Origin: Triatoma infestans
Taxonomy: Eukaryota; Arthropoda; Insecta; Hemiptera; Reduviidae
Assembly: GCA_011037195.1 (NCBI GenBank)
Contig: JAAEAF010000214.1
Coordinates: 1-64,000 of the forward strand
Length of the DNA: 64,000 nt
Direction of reading: 5' to 3'
Shown: in pieces, positions 1 through 10,850 of the stretch
Layout of the letters: each line of letters starts with the position of its first letter
How positions within the stretch are numbered: the stretch's first letter is position 1
Notes under the pieces: model-generated
The model's database searches: none
Seen by the model: only the letters and a program-made list of their open reading frames with translations
Told to the model about the DNA's origin: nothing
Translations under genes and position numbers: made by a program

Positions 1-255
1 GGGTTGTGTGGAAATTAGGTTCAGGACCTTTGGTCGGAATAGGATGGCTATGGAAGAGCTTAGGCTATTTCCGCTTAAGGTTATTGTCCGATTTATTCGG
101 ACTGCGATGAATCTTAGATAGATTAGATCCGGATCTGGATTTTTGTTCTAGACCCGGTTTGTTGTTGTTTTTCTCTGGGGTAGCTATATGGGCACAGTGA
201 GGCTTTGGATAGCGTAGGGTTTCCCTCCCCACAGACAAATAATAATAATAATACC
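1..255 (+). mobile_element. LINE 3' end (I/R1-like), cut by window edge
   Basis: Frame 2 is open to a TAG at 119-121 and encodes a tail containing EIRFRTFGRNRM. The same peptide is present in the opposite-strand copy at 52851-53300, where it follows a LTGHC...CETEEGKHPS stretch typical of the C-terminal end of LINE ORF2. After the stop comes a 3' UTR with a conserved TAGCTATATG block and an (AAT)n tail at about 239-254. Flanking sequence from 257 onward is R-family repeat, so the LINE inserted there. Only the last part of the element lies in this window. Seen: homologous copies and tail. Inferred: clade, from the simple-repeat tail and tail peptide. Confidence 0.7.
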
Positions 256-1110
256 TATATTAATATTATGTAGATAATAGAACCATACATTATACTGAAT
301 TTGGTAATTTATAAGAAAGTTACCGGGAAAATATTTCAAATAACTGTAACAGGTATTTTATGTTGTATATAGATAGAAAAATACTCGTTGGAGCTAATTT
401 CGAGGAAACCTGAAAAGACAAAAAAAATACATTTAGTAAAGTCGTACCACTTCCGTTTGATGGATTTCGCTTGAAGCCTTCGTTCAAATGTGGTTTGTGG
501 TATCTAGTTGGAATGTGAAGTTTGAATTGTTAATTGAATAATTTCTTTCTCTCTTATTCTCTCTCACTTACTCAATCCAGCTCGCTCTCTCGAGTAAACA
601 TTTTCATTAATTTTTTTCCTAATTACACGGTCACTTTTGTTTCGTACTCAGGGGATCTTAAAACACAAACTATTTCCGGTGAAAATTCAATTCCGATAAT
701 TTGACACGGTCGCAGTATTTCCTTTGATAGTAGGTAGTTATGGCAACGAAAATCATTTCCGTTTAAAATTGCTACTTCTCCAGAATCTTCCAAAAGATAA
801 TTTTCATGGAAAAATCTTTTAAATAAAAGAAGTAAGCAATCATCAATGTAGATAGTATTATGAACTTCAAAGAATTACCTAAACATTGATGGTACATTGA
901 TGGTACATTGATGGTACATTGATGGTACATTGATGGTACATTGATGGTACATTGATGGTACATTGATGGTACATTGATGGTACATTGATGGTACATTGAT
1001 GTTCCGTTTTTGAGAAATTTCATTCACAAGAAAATGCACACCTTTTTTTTTTTTTTTTACAGAAATCTTAAAACTAGTATTTCCGGTTAAAACCTCAATT
1101 TAAAAAAAAA
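256..1110. repeat. Degraded R-family fragments
   Basis: Pieces match recognisable parts of the R family: a module with gtagaaccatacat (near 280), a TTCCG-type module junction near 450, and the end region with tatttccggtgaaaa...cgatt...gacacg near 670-720. The 11-bp minisatellite at 883-1000 lies inside a module. No gene seen. Confidence 0.55.
883..1000. repeat. 11-bp minisatellite, about 10.7 units
   Basis: ACATTGATGGT is repeated perfectly head to tail. The units are identical, so the array is young or homogenised. It has no spacers and is therefore not a CRISPR array. Because the unit length is not a multiple of three and contains no stop on the minus strand, it creates an apparent 83-residue reading frame there, which is an artefact. 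Confidence 0.97.
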
Positions 1111-2065
1111 ATCTGGTGTGAAACACTCACACAACCTTCACTTACTCCAGTTCTCAAATATTATAATTGACAAATTTTATAGTTTGTGTGCCAAATTTAA
1201 TGAAATTCGTCGAAAAACTGTCAAGTAAAAGCGCACTTTCGGTTTACTAATTTTCTTGAAACTCGGAATTCCGGTCATCTATTTATTTCTAATTAATTTT
1301 GTTTGGATGATAGAATTGTATAATCAACTATGATACCACTTTAGAGGAAGCTGTAATCACAACCCTCCCCTAAAAGTGCCCTTAAATGAATTTTCCCAGA
1401 GAAATGTTTTAAATAGAAGTTGTAGATCATTGTTTATATACGAAGTTTCAAGAAAATCGCGAAAAAGTGAAAAAATCATTTAGTAAACTGGTAATGTAAA
1501 CGCACTTCCGGTTATCCGACTTTTTTGAAACTCGGAATTTCAACATGTTCATTTCTAATTAACAATATTTAGATGATTAGAATTATCTTATAAACTGAAA
1601 TAGCACTTTAGATGAAAACCTAACCCCAACCCTCCCCCAGAAAATGTGCTTAAATTATTTTTCACGGAGAAATGTTTCAAATAAAAGTTGTAGCTCTTTG
1701 TATGTGTAGTTGATATAACAAGTTTGAAGAGAATCGTTGGAGCAATTTTTGAGAAAATCGCAAAAACGTAAAAAAAAACAACTTGTAAAGTGGTACTTCC
1801 GGTTGAGGAATTTTGACAGATGACCCACTGTTGGGTCCCATGGTGATAACTAAACGGAATCTCAAGTTTAAACTTTTTACGATTTTTCGTTTTTGAGCTA
1901 TGCTATTCACATACATATACAAACACACACACACATACAGACCATTTGCTAAAAACCACTTTTTTGGATTCAGGGGACCTCAAAAAGGATATTCCCGGTG
2001 AAAACTCAATATCGAAAATTTGACACGATTACAATACTTCCTCTTACTAGGAGTAAGAGAAAGTG
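1111..2065 (-). mobile_element. R-family (HINE-like) copy, nearly full length
   Basis: The hairpin end (TGGTGTGAAACACTCACAC) lies at about 1114 and the opposite end (cttcctcttactaggagtaagagaaagt) at about 2038-2065. In between are tandem modules, each with a CTTCCGGTT-type junction, a TTTCAAATAAAAGT block and an AAAATCG..GAG block. At about 955 bp it is shorter than the 1.14-kb full copy. No coding capacity. Confidence 0.7.
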
Positions 2066-3800
2066 ACAAAAAAAACAAAACAATGTTCGACAAAATCCTA
2101 AATACATCCTCTTACAGCGGTACGGGAACACAAACAGATACGGAATCTAATTTCTGTTCGGCCTTCCAATGATCAACTTGGCATATCCGGTCATTTAATT
2201 CACCGTTAAAATTTGACCTAGAAAAACTATGCTTCTATGATTAAATCTTGGAAGTTTCAGCTTTCTACGAGTTATGCTGACTACCCACCCACAGACACAC
2301 CACACACATATACAGACTATTTCTAAAAACCACTTTTTCCAACTCCGAGGACATTACAACATGTATCCACTTTCTCTTACCTAAGAGAAACAAAAATATA
2401 TATATATATATAAAAACTCAGTCAATTTTCGACTGTGTCCCAATCTTCGTATCTTAAGTTTGAGATACGATGACGTGGAGTTTGAGATTAAGATAGAGTT
2501 TCTGCAAGTTTTTGTTTAATTCCGATAAAATTCAATTTCGATAATTTGCTTTTGCTTAAAATTTACTCAAAATGCTGATTTTTTTTTTTTTTTTACAACA
2601 CTAATGCTTTACAGACGTAACAGTTGTAGACGGTCTTCCACTGCGGTGCTTGTCAGTGAGGAAATAGCCTCATTTATATTCATCATGCCACCTAAACACA
2701 ATCTCGCGCGAACTGGCAATAATAATTGAACGCGCCCAAAAAAGTCGCTTAATTCAGTTCCTGTTTTTATAATCATGGAACGCTATAGCTATGCTCTTTA
2801 TTATTAAGCTCCATAGGTTTTCATCAAAAATTATTTCCTTAATCAGTAATTAAATAAAAACGACTGAATGAAACAGTTACTGCTGTAGATAACAGATCTA
2901 CACAAACAAATAATACGAAATTCGATTTACATACTTATTTTTGGTCATATCTTAAAACTTTCTGAGTGAATCTCATATTAAATGATTTTTCCCTTTTGCC
3001 GGCTTGAAAACATGAAATTTTTAAGTGAAAACTCGATTCTAAATATCACACGATTGGAAGCCTTTCTTCCTATTACTGCAATAAGAACAACTCACACAAG
3101 TTGTGTGACTACAAGTTAATACAACTTTTCTTTGTAACTATGCTTATATGTTTTATAAACTTAATTCATCGGTCATTTAATCACCTATTTGGAGAAACTA
3201 AAAAAACTACAGAAACCAATTGCACGAATAATCACGTTATTTAGCTTAAACTATAATTCTGTATCAATTTTTTTTTTTTTTTCTTAACCGGCTATGTTTT
3301 TAAAAACTAGATTTATTCACTTTCAAAGTGAGAGGGAGGTAACTTTAAATACGTTATTAAGAACGATTAAAGTGAAATCTATCTACTAATTTTGTAACTA
3401 TAGAATATCTGATACAATAACTATAGGTTTGTTAACATAAATAGAAATTGAAAAATAAAAGAAAAAAAAAACTTATATGGGTATATAAAGTTACAATAGA
3501 AAGTATATTTTTTTATAATTAATGTTTAACAAAAAAAAAATCGGTTTTCAAAAATTTATTAATATTTTATATTTACAGTGTTACCAACCCACTCCTGCAA
3601 ATACTGAAATACTATTTATATTATAATGTATTAGTATTATTTGGTTAATAGTAATATTTAGTGGTTTTGTTAGTCAATGCTAATTTATTAAGTTTCTGGT
3701 TTATTTATCCAATCAAGGACGTTCTTCATAATTTTTGAAGCGATAAAATTCCATTTAATAATAAATTAACGATTTATGAACATATATGGAAAGAAAATCG
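2066..3800. other. AT-rich sequence with scattered R-family remnants
   Basis: R-type end motifs occur near 2330-2390 and 3010-3080. A (TA)n run is at 2396-2412 and several homopolymer runs of 10 or more T or A are present. The remainder to 3800 is AT-rich with no recognisable gene or element. Confidence 0.5.
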
Positions 3801-3809
3801 AGTGTTAAA

Positions 3810-4520
3810 CAATCAACGTCTTTATCTTTACTGCTGTCAATATGTTCTTCCCCCAAAGCCTAGCATCTTTGGCCTTTCGCCATTAGACCTCTCACAAATC
3901 AATATAACTTTGGCTGCCTCACATATTTGTTATCGGCGGCATAATCATGACTTACATGACCTAGACAAATGCCAGACACCAATAGGAGCCAGACATTTCT
4001 TCGGTACCGCATAGAGTACAAATAGAGCTATCGGTCAAGTGTGCCTGGAGCCTAATGAGCCCAATGAGCTCAAGTGTGCCTGGAGGTAATCGGTAACAAT
4101 CAGCATCCTAAAACAGGCAACTCCCAGGTTGCGTGGTACATTGCTTGGAATATGGCCAGAAGTTTCTTCGAAGGTTACCCATCTTTTTCCATCAGCCGAT
4201 TCATGGTATTTCTCTCCGACAGAACTTTTGAAAGTAGTGCGGATGATGCTGTTAACAGGAGTGGAAGCAGAGTCCTTTTTGAGGCTGATTTATTCCGAAC
4301 CCAGCATTGCCAAACGATCCGCCTCCTGATTCCACGGATTCCACAACGACTTAGTATCCATTGCAGCAGCATCTCAACACCTCGAACTTGTATGATAACA
4401 AATCTCTTCCTTTCTTCAAATCGTGCGAAAATATCAAAACATGACCCGCCTATGAATAAAGGGGGGGTGAAGTCAGCCGCCTTTTCGTGATGTTCCCTCA
4501 CAACAAAAATGACCAATTTT
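3810..4520 (-). mobile_element. Decayed LINE ORF2 C-terminus (RNase H and Cys motif)
   Basis: Read on the minus strand, the sequence near 4300-4340 encodes SLWNPWNQEADRLAMLGS, matching the conserved end of LINE RNase H domains (HCGI..GNEEAD.LA). Further downstream (about 3960-4060) is ICTLCGTEE, the CxxC of the C-terminal cysteine region. Frames shift between blocks and stops interrupt them, so this is a pseudogene. A 110-bp part (4325-4434) recurs at 5552-5661. Family assignment beyond RNase H-bearing LINE is not possible by eye. Confidence 0.6.
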
Positions 4521-4669
4521 CTCTAAACTTCAAATTGGTGGAGGACATGTAAATACCCTGGTTAACTTATTCGGTAAAGTCGCATTTCCGGTTAACCGAT
4601 TTTCTTCAAATTTGGAATTGTACCGATGCTCGTAATGTATAGCATATAGGTAGTTAAAACCATACGTTG

Positions 4670-4980
4670 CTATAGTTCGTTCCGCAAAGCTGGAAAACAT
4701 CACAGATATTTTCCGTGCTAGCCTGCTTCTTTTTGTGGCCACCGACCGGTTTCGGGCGTTGGCCCATCATCAGGATATTTTTGTCAAAACAGTGTGATAA
4801 TATAGACTTGCACAGAACAAATTTAGTTGATACACCTGTATCAATGCAGGACCTGATAACCTGTTGAACATCACCTAAATTTGCTGTGTTCGTATCACAC
4901 AAAAAAATCCTGTTGATGGGTAACTCCGAAACTGGTCGGCGATAAAAAAAAAACAGCTGGCTATCAAGGCAAATATCTCT
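4670..4980 (+). mobile_element. Foldback element 1 with hammerhead-like arms
   Basis: The left arm (tattttccgtg...tcatcagga, 4708-4776) and right arm (tcctgttgatggg...caaatatctct, about 4905-4980) are inverted copies around a short centre. The left end carries the extra segment cgttccgcaaagctggaaaa found at one end of all family members. It is flanked by AAAACCATACGTTG (4656-4669) and AAAACCATACATTG (4981-4994), a 14-bp target duplication with one mismatch. No coding capacity. Confidence 0.75.
4738..4777 (-). ncRNA. Hammerhead-ribozyme-like motif (foldback 1)
   Basis: On the minus strand the order is CTGATGA, then a GGGC/GCCC-type stem with a 4-nt loop, then GAAAC, palindromic ACCGGT, and C. 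The outer stem is weaker here, with G-T pairs, than in the 27.4-kb copy. One extra T lies between the CTGATGA core and stem II in all family members. Activity is not known. Confidence 0.45.
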
Positions 4981-5448
4981 AAAAACCATACATTGTAGTG
5001 GTACTTTAGAAGAAAGCTTAACGCTATTACTCTACCACAATCGCCAAAACATCAATTTTTCTGAGAAAATGATTCAAATAAAAGTGAGAGCCATTTAGAT
5101 ATCTAGATAGTCCGGAAAAAGATTGTCAAGGAAATTCCTTTAAAGATGATCGGTTGCTAAAGCAAATTAAGTCCAGGGATTGTAAAAATGCCAAGATTAA
5201 CATTGGGCACGGCATGTTATTGGTATGGATGAGTTTGCTTACAAAAGAGAGATAAATCCAGTGACTGGAAGATTGTCAAGATAACATTTGTGCACGGGCG
5301 AGCAAATCGTATGGAGATGATCGTCTTAATAAAGTGAGGTAAGTCTAGGGTCAGGTAAGATTGTCAACATTATATTGGAAAGAGCCTGCCATATATTAGA
5401 TTAATTCATCAGAGGCATTTTCCGTGGTAGCCTGCTTCATTTTGTGGT

Positions 5449-5486
5449 CATCGACCAGTTTCGGGCGTTCGCCCATCTTCAGGATG
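5449..5486 (-). ncRNA. Hammerhead-like motif, left arm of foldback 2
   Basis: The minus strand reads CATC, CTGAAGA, T, GGGC-GAAC-GCCC, GAAAC, TGGTC, GATG. The CATC/GATG outer stem and GGGC/GCCC stem are intact. Stem III is ACTGGT, with one G-T pair. Confidence 0.5.
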
Positions 5487-5725
5487 CGTTTGTCAGACAG
5501 TGTGATAACACAGACTTGCACAGAGCAAATTCAGTTTATACACTGACTCAACCTGATTCCACGGATTCCACAACGTCTTAGTAACCATTGCAGCAGCATC
5601 TCAGCACCTCGAACTTTGATGATAACAAATCTCTTCCTTTCCTCAAATCGTGCGAAAATATTGAGTCAGTGTATAAACTGAATTTGCTCTGTGCAAGTAT
5701 GTGTTATCACACTGTCTGACAAACG

Positions 5726-5763
5726 CATCCTGAAGGTGGGCGAACGCCTGAAACCGGTCGATG
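5726..5763 (+). ncRNA. Hammerhead-like motif, right arm of foldback 2
   Basis: Same layout as the left-arm copy, with CTGAAGG in place of CTGAAGA and a GCCT in stem II. The A-to-G change falls on a residue needed in active hammerheads, so this copy is probably dead. Confidence 0.4.
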
Positions 5764-5849
5764 ACCACAAAATGAAGCTGGCTACCATGGAAAATGTCTC
5801 TGATGCTTTCCAGCTCTGCGGAACCAACTACCAAAACAACTATTAGATT

Positions 5850-6480
5850 TTCGTAAGTTGCCAAATGTTAGATGTTTGTAGAAGCAGTGTCTGACTATAA
5901 GGTCAAATCCATGGCGACCTGAAAGATCTATTGTGCCTCTCTCAGCGCACCCACGAATATCTCTGAAATCTCCTATGTGTATTGTGTGATTGCTTGAATT
6001 GTGTCGCTCTAAGTGTTGCTGGTATTCTTTGGCTAGGAAATGAACCAAATCTAGGAATCCAGAAATGGGGAACCAAAGCGAGACAGCATGACTGTGAAGA
6101 TAACATTGGACAAGCCATGTTATTCGGAGGAGATCCTTTATCAAAGCAAGATTCGCGCTCCCTTAGGTGGGAGCATGAGTTGACACAGTGATGTCAGAAA
6201 TGACATCAGAAACTTGGACTGGAAAAACCTACCAGTGATAGAGCTATGTAAAGTAGGATTGCTCATGTAGCCAGGGGCTGATGTTGGGCTGTGGGACAGT
6301 CAATGTTTTGCCGATGAAAGTGTTTAGCCCACTTTAAAATACACTGAGTTTGACAATTTGTCCTGGGGAAAAACCACATAAGTATTTTGCAGAAAAAAAA
6401 AAAACGGAAAATATTAATTTGCTTTCTCACCAAAATTTTCCTACTTTTTTGTAAAATAAAGTTGGCCACCCTGATTTTAT
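5850..6480. other. Unassigned segment
   Basis: This stretch looks slightly more GC-rich than its surroundings and has short open stretches on both strands. None shows motifs I recognise. No RNA gene or repeat end was identified. Confidence 0.3.
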
Positions 6481-8040
6481 TATATTAATTGAAATAAACC
6501 ATACGTTCAGTTTAAGCTAAAGATGTGGATTACATTGTTCTTTATTGGACTTGCACATAATTAAGTTTGCGGTTTATTACAAAGTCTTACAAAATTGATA
6601 TCCATTTAGGTTTTCAATCTACGTTTCTTTCCTTTCTATTTTAATCTATTATAAAAAAAAAATAAAACCTTGAATACAATCACGACTTAATTATTAACCT
6701 TCTCAAAAAGTAACCTTGAATGTTTTACGTTTTTAAATTAAAAATGAATTCATACATACATGTTGAGGTCAAACATTTCTATAAAAATTTGTTCATGATA
6801 TAATAATGATAATAGATTAAAAAAAAATACCTAATACTGTTTCTTACGTATCTAAGCTGGTTTTTGGTAGTGGCAGTAGGGGGTGGGAGTAGAGGCTGTA
6901 GTTAACCTCAAATAAAGAATGTATTTAACAGAAATGAAAAAAAAAACAATGATTGTTATATAGTGAACGTTCGGAATCGTCCATTTTGGTATATTATTAT
7001 TTATTACAGCTGTATTTTTGTAATAATTTCCAAAAGGTTATTACTTTGTGACGGGCGGCTAATAGTAAATTACATGTTGATTATGGAGGGGAATATATTG
7101 GTATGTAAAGTTTAGTGGGGGGTCGGAGGAGATTGTTATCTCTAGCTATAACATAGTGGTAAATATTTTTTTTTCTCTTCATATTCCACTCGTGATTACT
7201 ATTTCGTTTATTGCTATTGTTATTAGTTTTCTAGTTTTAACATTTTAACTTATAGAATGCGCTCTTGTAAACTATAAACAGCCAATTATAGGTCTGGAAC
7301 AGGATTTCTTTTCCTTTTTCGTGAAGAAACTTTAATAAAAGTGTGGGGGGGGGGGGCTGATAGGACGTCAGTTGTTCAAGTTGGGGGAATCAAATGAAAC
7401 AGAGTTCTCTGACTATTAACTTCTATAATTACAAGGGTTGTTTATCTTTGGGTATAATCTTTGTAAAAATTATATGTATGTAGATGAATGTATTTCTGGC
7501 AGCCATTTTATTGTTTCACCCTCTCTCTCTTTTTCCTCTTCTCTTGGAGTATTTTCCTGAACATGAAAAAATACAATGTGAAACACTCACAGGACTGTTC
7601 CAAATTTTCTTTAAATTTATAATATTTACAAACGTTTAATATGAACTGCCATAGAAATGGTAGTAATGGTTATTATGTAAATTCTTGAATATAAATAGTA
7701 ATGCAGCACCCACTGTCTCAAATAATAAAACTTGAAGCGGCAATTTACATTTTAACCTAATTGTAGGTGACAAAGAACGAACTCTATTTTTTTTAAATCT
7801 GTTTCTTTTTTGTTTTTTTTTTTTTGAAAAATGTTTCAAATAAAAGTGTTTGGTTTTTAAACTTAAAACTTAAAACAAGACAAAATCTTTTTAGCCGTTT
7901 ACGACAAAATTTCAAAAAAACCTTAATAACTAAATTCTGTAAAGTCTTACTTCCGGTACATCGATTTTCTTCAAATATACAATTTCCAGCAATGCTTTTA
8001 ATATGTATTAATATTATACAGGTAATAAAAACTATGTCCT
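6481..8040. other. AT-rich stretch, few features
   Basis: I see no gene. An R-family hairpin end (TGTGAAACACTCACAGGAC) is at about 7578 and R modules run from about 7800 to 8040 (caaataaaagtg, cttccggtacatcgattttcttc). A G-run is near 7346. Confidence 0.4.
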
Positions 8041-8290
8041 GACGCGTTGGTCTAGTGGCTAGAGCACTTGCCTTTGATACGAGAATTCAGGGTTGGATTT
8101 CCCTTGAAGGCAAGGTCGGTGTTGTACCAGCATCGTGAGAAAAAGTGGGAAGCTACAGTTAGTAGCGCACCTAGGTGGCGAAGGTCAAAGAACTACTCGG
8201 CGAGGGGACCGTGGCGTGTTTAACACATGTCCCCTCACTAAAATCCCCGTCTGGCAAGTCTCGGGGTTCTTCATGGGTTGTTGTAGCATA
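8041..8290 (+). mobile_element. Possible tRNA-derived SINE, second type
   Basis: TGGTCTAGTGGCTAGAG at about 8047 resembles a tRNA A box, and GGGTTGGATTTCCC about 40 bp downstream resembles a B box. The rest does not match the main SINE family. It interrupts an R-family module, which resumes near 8290 (aaattgtactgaaatgatactttac). The end and tail are uncertain. Confidence 0.45.
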
Positions 8291-9430
8291 GATAGATTAT
8301 TAAAATCATAAATTGTACTGAAATGATACTTTACAGGAAATCTTAACATTCCTGTTCTCCCAGAATCTTCCAAGAAGTCAAGTTTCCTGGAAAAATTATA
8401 AACAACAGTGATACAGTGATAGGCATTTATCTCCTTAGAGAGTAAACGATGTTTAAAGAAAATTGTAGGAAGAGTTTTCAAGAACATCACGAGAAACTGA
8501 ACCAAAAAAAAAATCATTCAATAAAGTAGCATTTCCGGTTGATAGAAACTTCGTGTTAGATGAGGTGGTGGTTCCCGAAACGGAATATAATTTCCTGTGC
8601 CTTTCGCAACGACATACATACAAACATTCACACGAATATTTGCATGCAGTAAACTCCCTTATTATGTGCTCCTGATGACGCGAATTAAAAAATTGGGAGT
8701 TTTACTCAAAGTACACGGTAAATCGTCCAATATAACGTGTACCAAAATTGAATATTTTAACAATGTTTTCGACTCTTTGTTAAGAAACGTAATATATACA
8801 TATTACGACAGTACTCTTGACTTCGTTAATGTATGTATACGGAAGCTAATGTAATGATCGCAGGATTTGATGGTAAAATAAATGAACACATGAATTGGCA
8901 TGAAATTCACAATTCATATTGGAACAATTTTACTGGATAAGGAAAGAAATGTGTTATGGTGTAGAGTGACCGAGCTAAGAGTTATGATGATTGTTGGAAG
9001 TGTGTTTTTAAATTCCATTCAAGCGCTTTTTTAGCGGATCAATTTTCATATTTTCAAATACATATGTTTAAAATTTACATTTCATTCTCAATTTTTTTAA
9101 ATTACAATTTGATTGCCAAAAAAAAACTTTACCTAATAGTTTTCAATAATTAAATAAATACAGTTCTTTGCGTTCCTTTTTCTTTATTAAAAGAATTTTT
9201 TCTATTTTGTTTTTCTTTGTCGAAGAGTTAAAGGTTTGAAACAAGTGAGCGAAAGCATTCTGTATGCAGTACAACTAGATTTGAAATTGAACCAATTATA
9301 TAATTAATCTGATCTTATATTTATTATGTTAAAATAGGTTTCGTATAACGCGATTCCGCGCTTTTATAGATATATAGACTATTCACTCTCAGGCAGCCCT
9401 TAGACCATTCACTCTCAGGCAGCCCTAAAA
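8291..9430. other. R-family remnants then AT-rich sequence
   Basis: R modules run to about 8600 (catttccggttgatagaaacttcgtg). From 8600 to 9400 the sequence is AT-rich with no recognised gene. A 20-bp direct duplication (attcactctcaggcagccct) sits at about 9380-9426. Confidence 0.4.
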
Positions 9431-10236
9431 AATGTATCTCCAGAGAAAACTCAATTTCGAACATTTGACATGATCGCAATTTGACTTTCTTTTGCTTCAG
9501 AAAATGTAAAAATCTGAAAATCTCATATTCCATTCAGGTACCATCACGAAGGATTCATATGACACGAAGGATTCAGTCAGAATCCATCGATGGGAAAAAG
9601 ATGACTTTGCTGTTTTTCGCGATTTCCGTTTTTTTTTCTTCGGGGAGCCGTACCGTTAAGCTTTCCACCGAAGTGCCACTTCAGTAAAATGTACTGTTCT
9701 CGGTACCCCTATGGGATCCTACAGGAAATTACCTGTTAAAATTCCTTAACCAAAAGTACCATTTTACTGAAAGGATAATATTCTATATTTTTCTCAAAAA
9801 TAGCATCAGCGGTTGCCTTTAAAATAGTTGTAAAAACAGGTCACAACTTTTATTTGTAACATTTCCCAGGGAAAATTTCATTTAAGGCAGCTGTCGGTGG
9901 GAGGTGTGTGGTTATGTTTGTTTCTTTCTAAAGGGCTATTTCAATTTATTAGATAAGTGTATCATCTAAATAATATTAAATAGAATTAATTATATTGCAA
10001 ATATTCCGTTTTCTAAGATTTTTCTCGAAACTTGCTTCAACAATTTTCTTCAAACTTTGTTTATCAACTACACATACAAAGGTGAACAACTTTTATTTGT
10101 AACATTTTACCGGGGAAATTCATTTAAAGGGGCTTTTGAGGGAGGGGGTGTGTTTAGGTTTTATTATAATGTCCTATTTTAGTTTATTAAACAATTCTAT
10201 CATCTAAATAATATTAATTAGAATTAAATATTGTTG

Positions 10237-10466
10237 TGGTTGTTTCCACAGAGCTGGAACGCATTAGAGATATTTTCCGTGATAGCGTGCTTGTTTTTGT
10301 GGACATCGACCGGTTTCGGACGTTCGCCCATCATCAGAATGTTTTTATCAAAACAGTGTGATAACATAGACTTGCACAGAGCAAAAACATCCTGATGATG
10401 GGCGAACGCCCTTTACCGGTCAATGACCACAAAAAGAAGCCGGCTATCACGGAAAATATCTCTGAT
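10237..10466 (+). mobile_element. Foldback element 3
   Basis: The structure is the extra segment (ccacagagctggaacgca), left arm, very short centre, and right arm ending in aaatatctctgat. AGAATTAAATATTGTTG at 10220-10236 and AGAATTGAATATGTTG at 10467-10482 form an imperfect target duplication of about 16 bp. The right-arm ribozyme-like motif has lost GAAAC (it reads ccctttacc) and is broken. Confidence 0.7.
10304..10341 (-). ncRNA. Hammerhead-like motif (foldback 3, left arm)
   Basis: The minus strand has CTGATGA, GGGC-GAAC-GTCC, GAAAC, CGGTC and GATG, with outer strand CATT giving one G-T pair. All core residues other than the extra T before stem II fit the hammerhead consensus. Confidence 0.5.
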
Positions 10467-10850
10467 AGAATTGAATATGTTGTCAAAATTCTGAGTCTTT
10501 GAAGAAACTCGGATGACTAGAAGTGCGTTTTTACGGAAGTTATTTCAGTTTTTGTACGATTTTATCCAAAAAAAACACCGACGGATTTCATTGAATGTAT
10601 TGGTATACTAACTGAATACAGGAATTTTTGTTAGGGACATTTTTCTGAGGAAGTTTTGTTGGAGGGGGAGTGGGTGGTTTCCTTAAAAACAAGTTATTTT
10701 TATTAAGTTTATATTCTATACTTGATATAAACTTGAAGACAAACAAACATTAGGTAAAAATGATCAGTTTGGAGAAAAATATGTCGGTTAAATCAGTGTA
10801 AACTGCAGTAAGAGAAAGTCGTGTGAGTGTTTCATTTAATATCAGTAATA

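Larger units (their letters stand above)
4523..5402 (-). repeat. R-family modules interrupted by a foldback element
   Basis: The CATTTCCGGTTAACCGATTTTC junction is at about 4582. The gtagaaccatacattg-type module lies on both sides of the foldback insertion (4656-4669 and 4981-4994) and resumes with gtggtactttag and caaataaaagtg. The part from about 5110 to 5390 is not clearly assignable. Confidence 0.55.
5403..5840 (-). mobile_element. Foldback element 2 with captured LINE centre
   Basis: Arms at about 5409-5551 and 5662-5805 are inverted copies over roughly 140 bp, including gcaaattcagtttatacactgactcaa and its complement. The extra gctttccagctctgcggaacc segment is on the right, so the element is reversed relative to the other four. 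TATTAGATT flanks it at 5394-5402 and 5841-5849. The centre (5552-5661) is not found in the other four copies and matches the LINE RNase H fragment at 4325-4434 with about six differences. Confidence 0.75.
9431..10850 (+). mobile_element. R-family copy, near full length, split by foldback 3
   Basis: It begins in the ccagagaaaactcaatttcga end region and ends with gcagtaagagaaagtcgtgtgagtgtttca at about 10806-10835. Removing the foldback at 10237-10466 leaves about 1.1 kb, close to the intact copy at 19488-20630. Repeated junctions (accatttactgaa) mark the internal modules. Non-coding. Confidence 0.65.

Noticed and set aside
883..1000. Possible CRISPR array
   Set aside because: Units of 11 bp are directly adjacent with no spacers, and the genome is eukaryotic.
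772..1023. 83-residue minus-strand open frame rich in MYHQCTINVPS repeats
   Set aside because: It is the translation of the 11-bp minisatellite, which lacks stops in that orientation. There are no signs of a gene around it.
4074..4490. 138-residue plus-strand open frame
   Set aside because: The recognisable homology (RNase H end, Cys motif) is on the minus strand, so this frame is a shadow.
5403..5840. Foldback elements as ordinary MITEs
   Set aside because: Target duplications vary from 9 to about 16 bp among copies, which does not fit a cut-and-paste transposase of fixed cut width. The possibility is kept open only for the copy at 27.4 kb, where no duplication was found.
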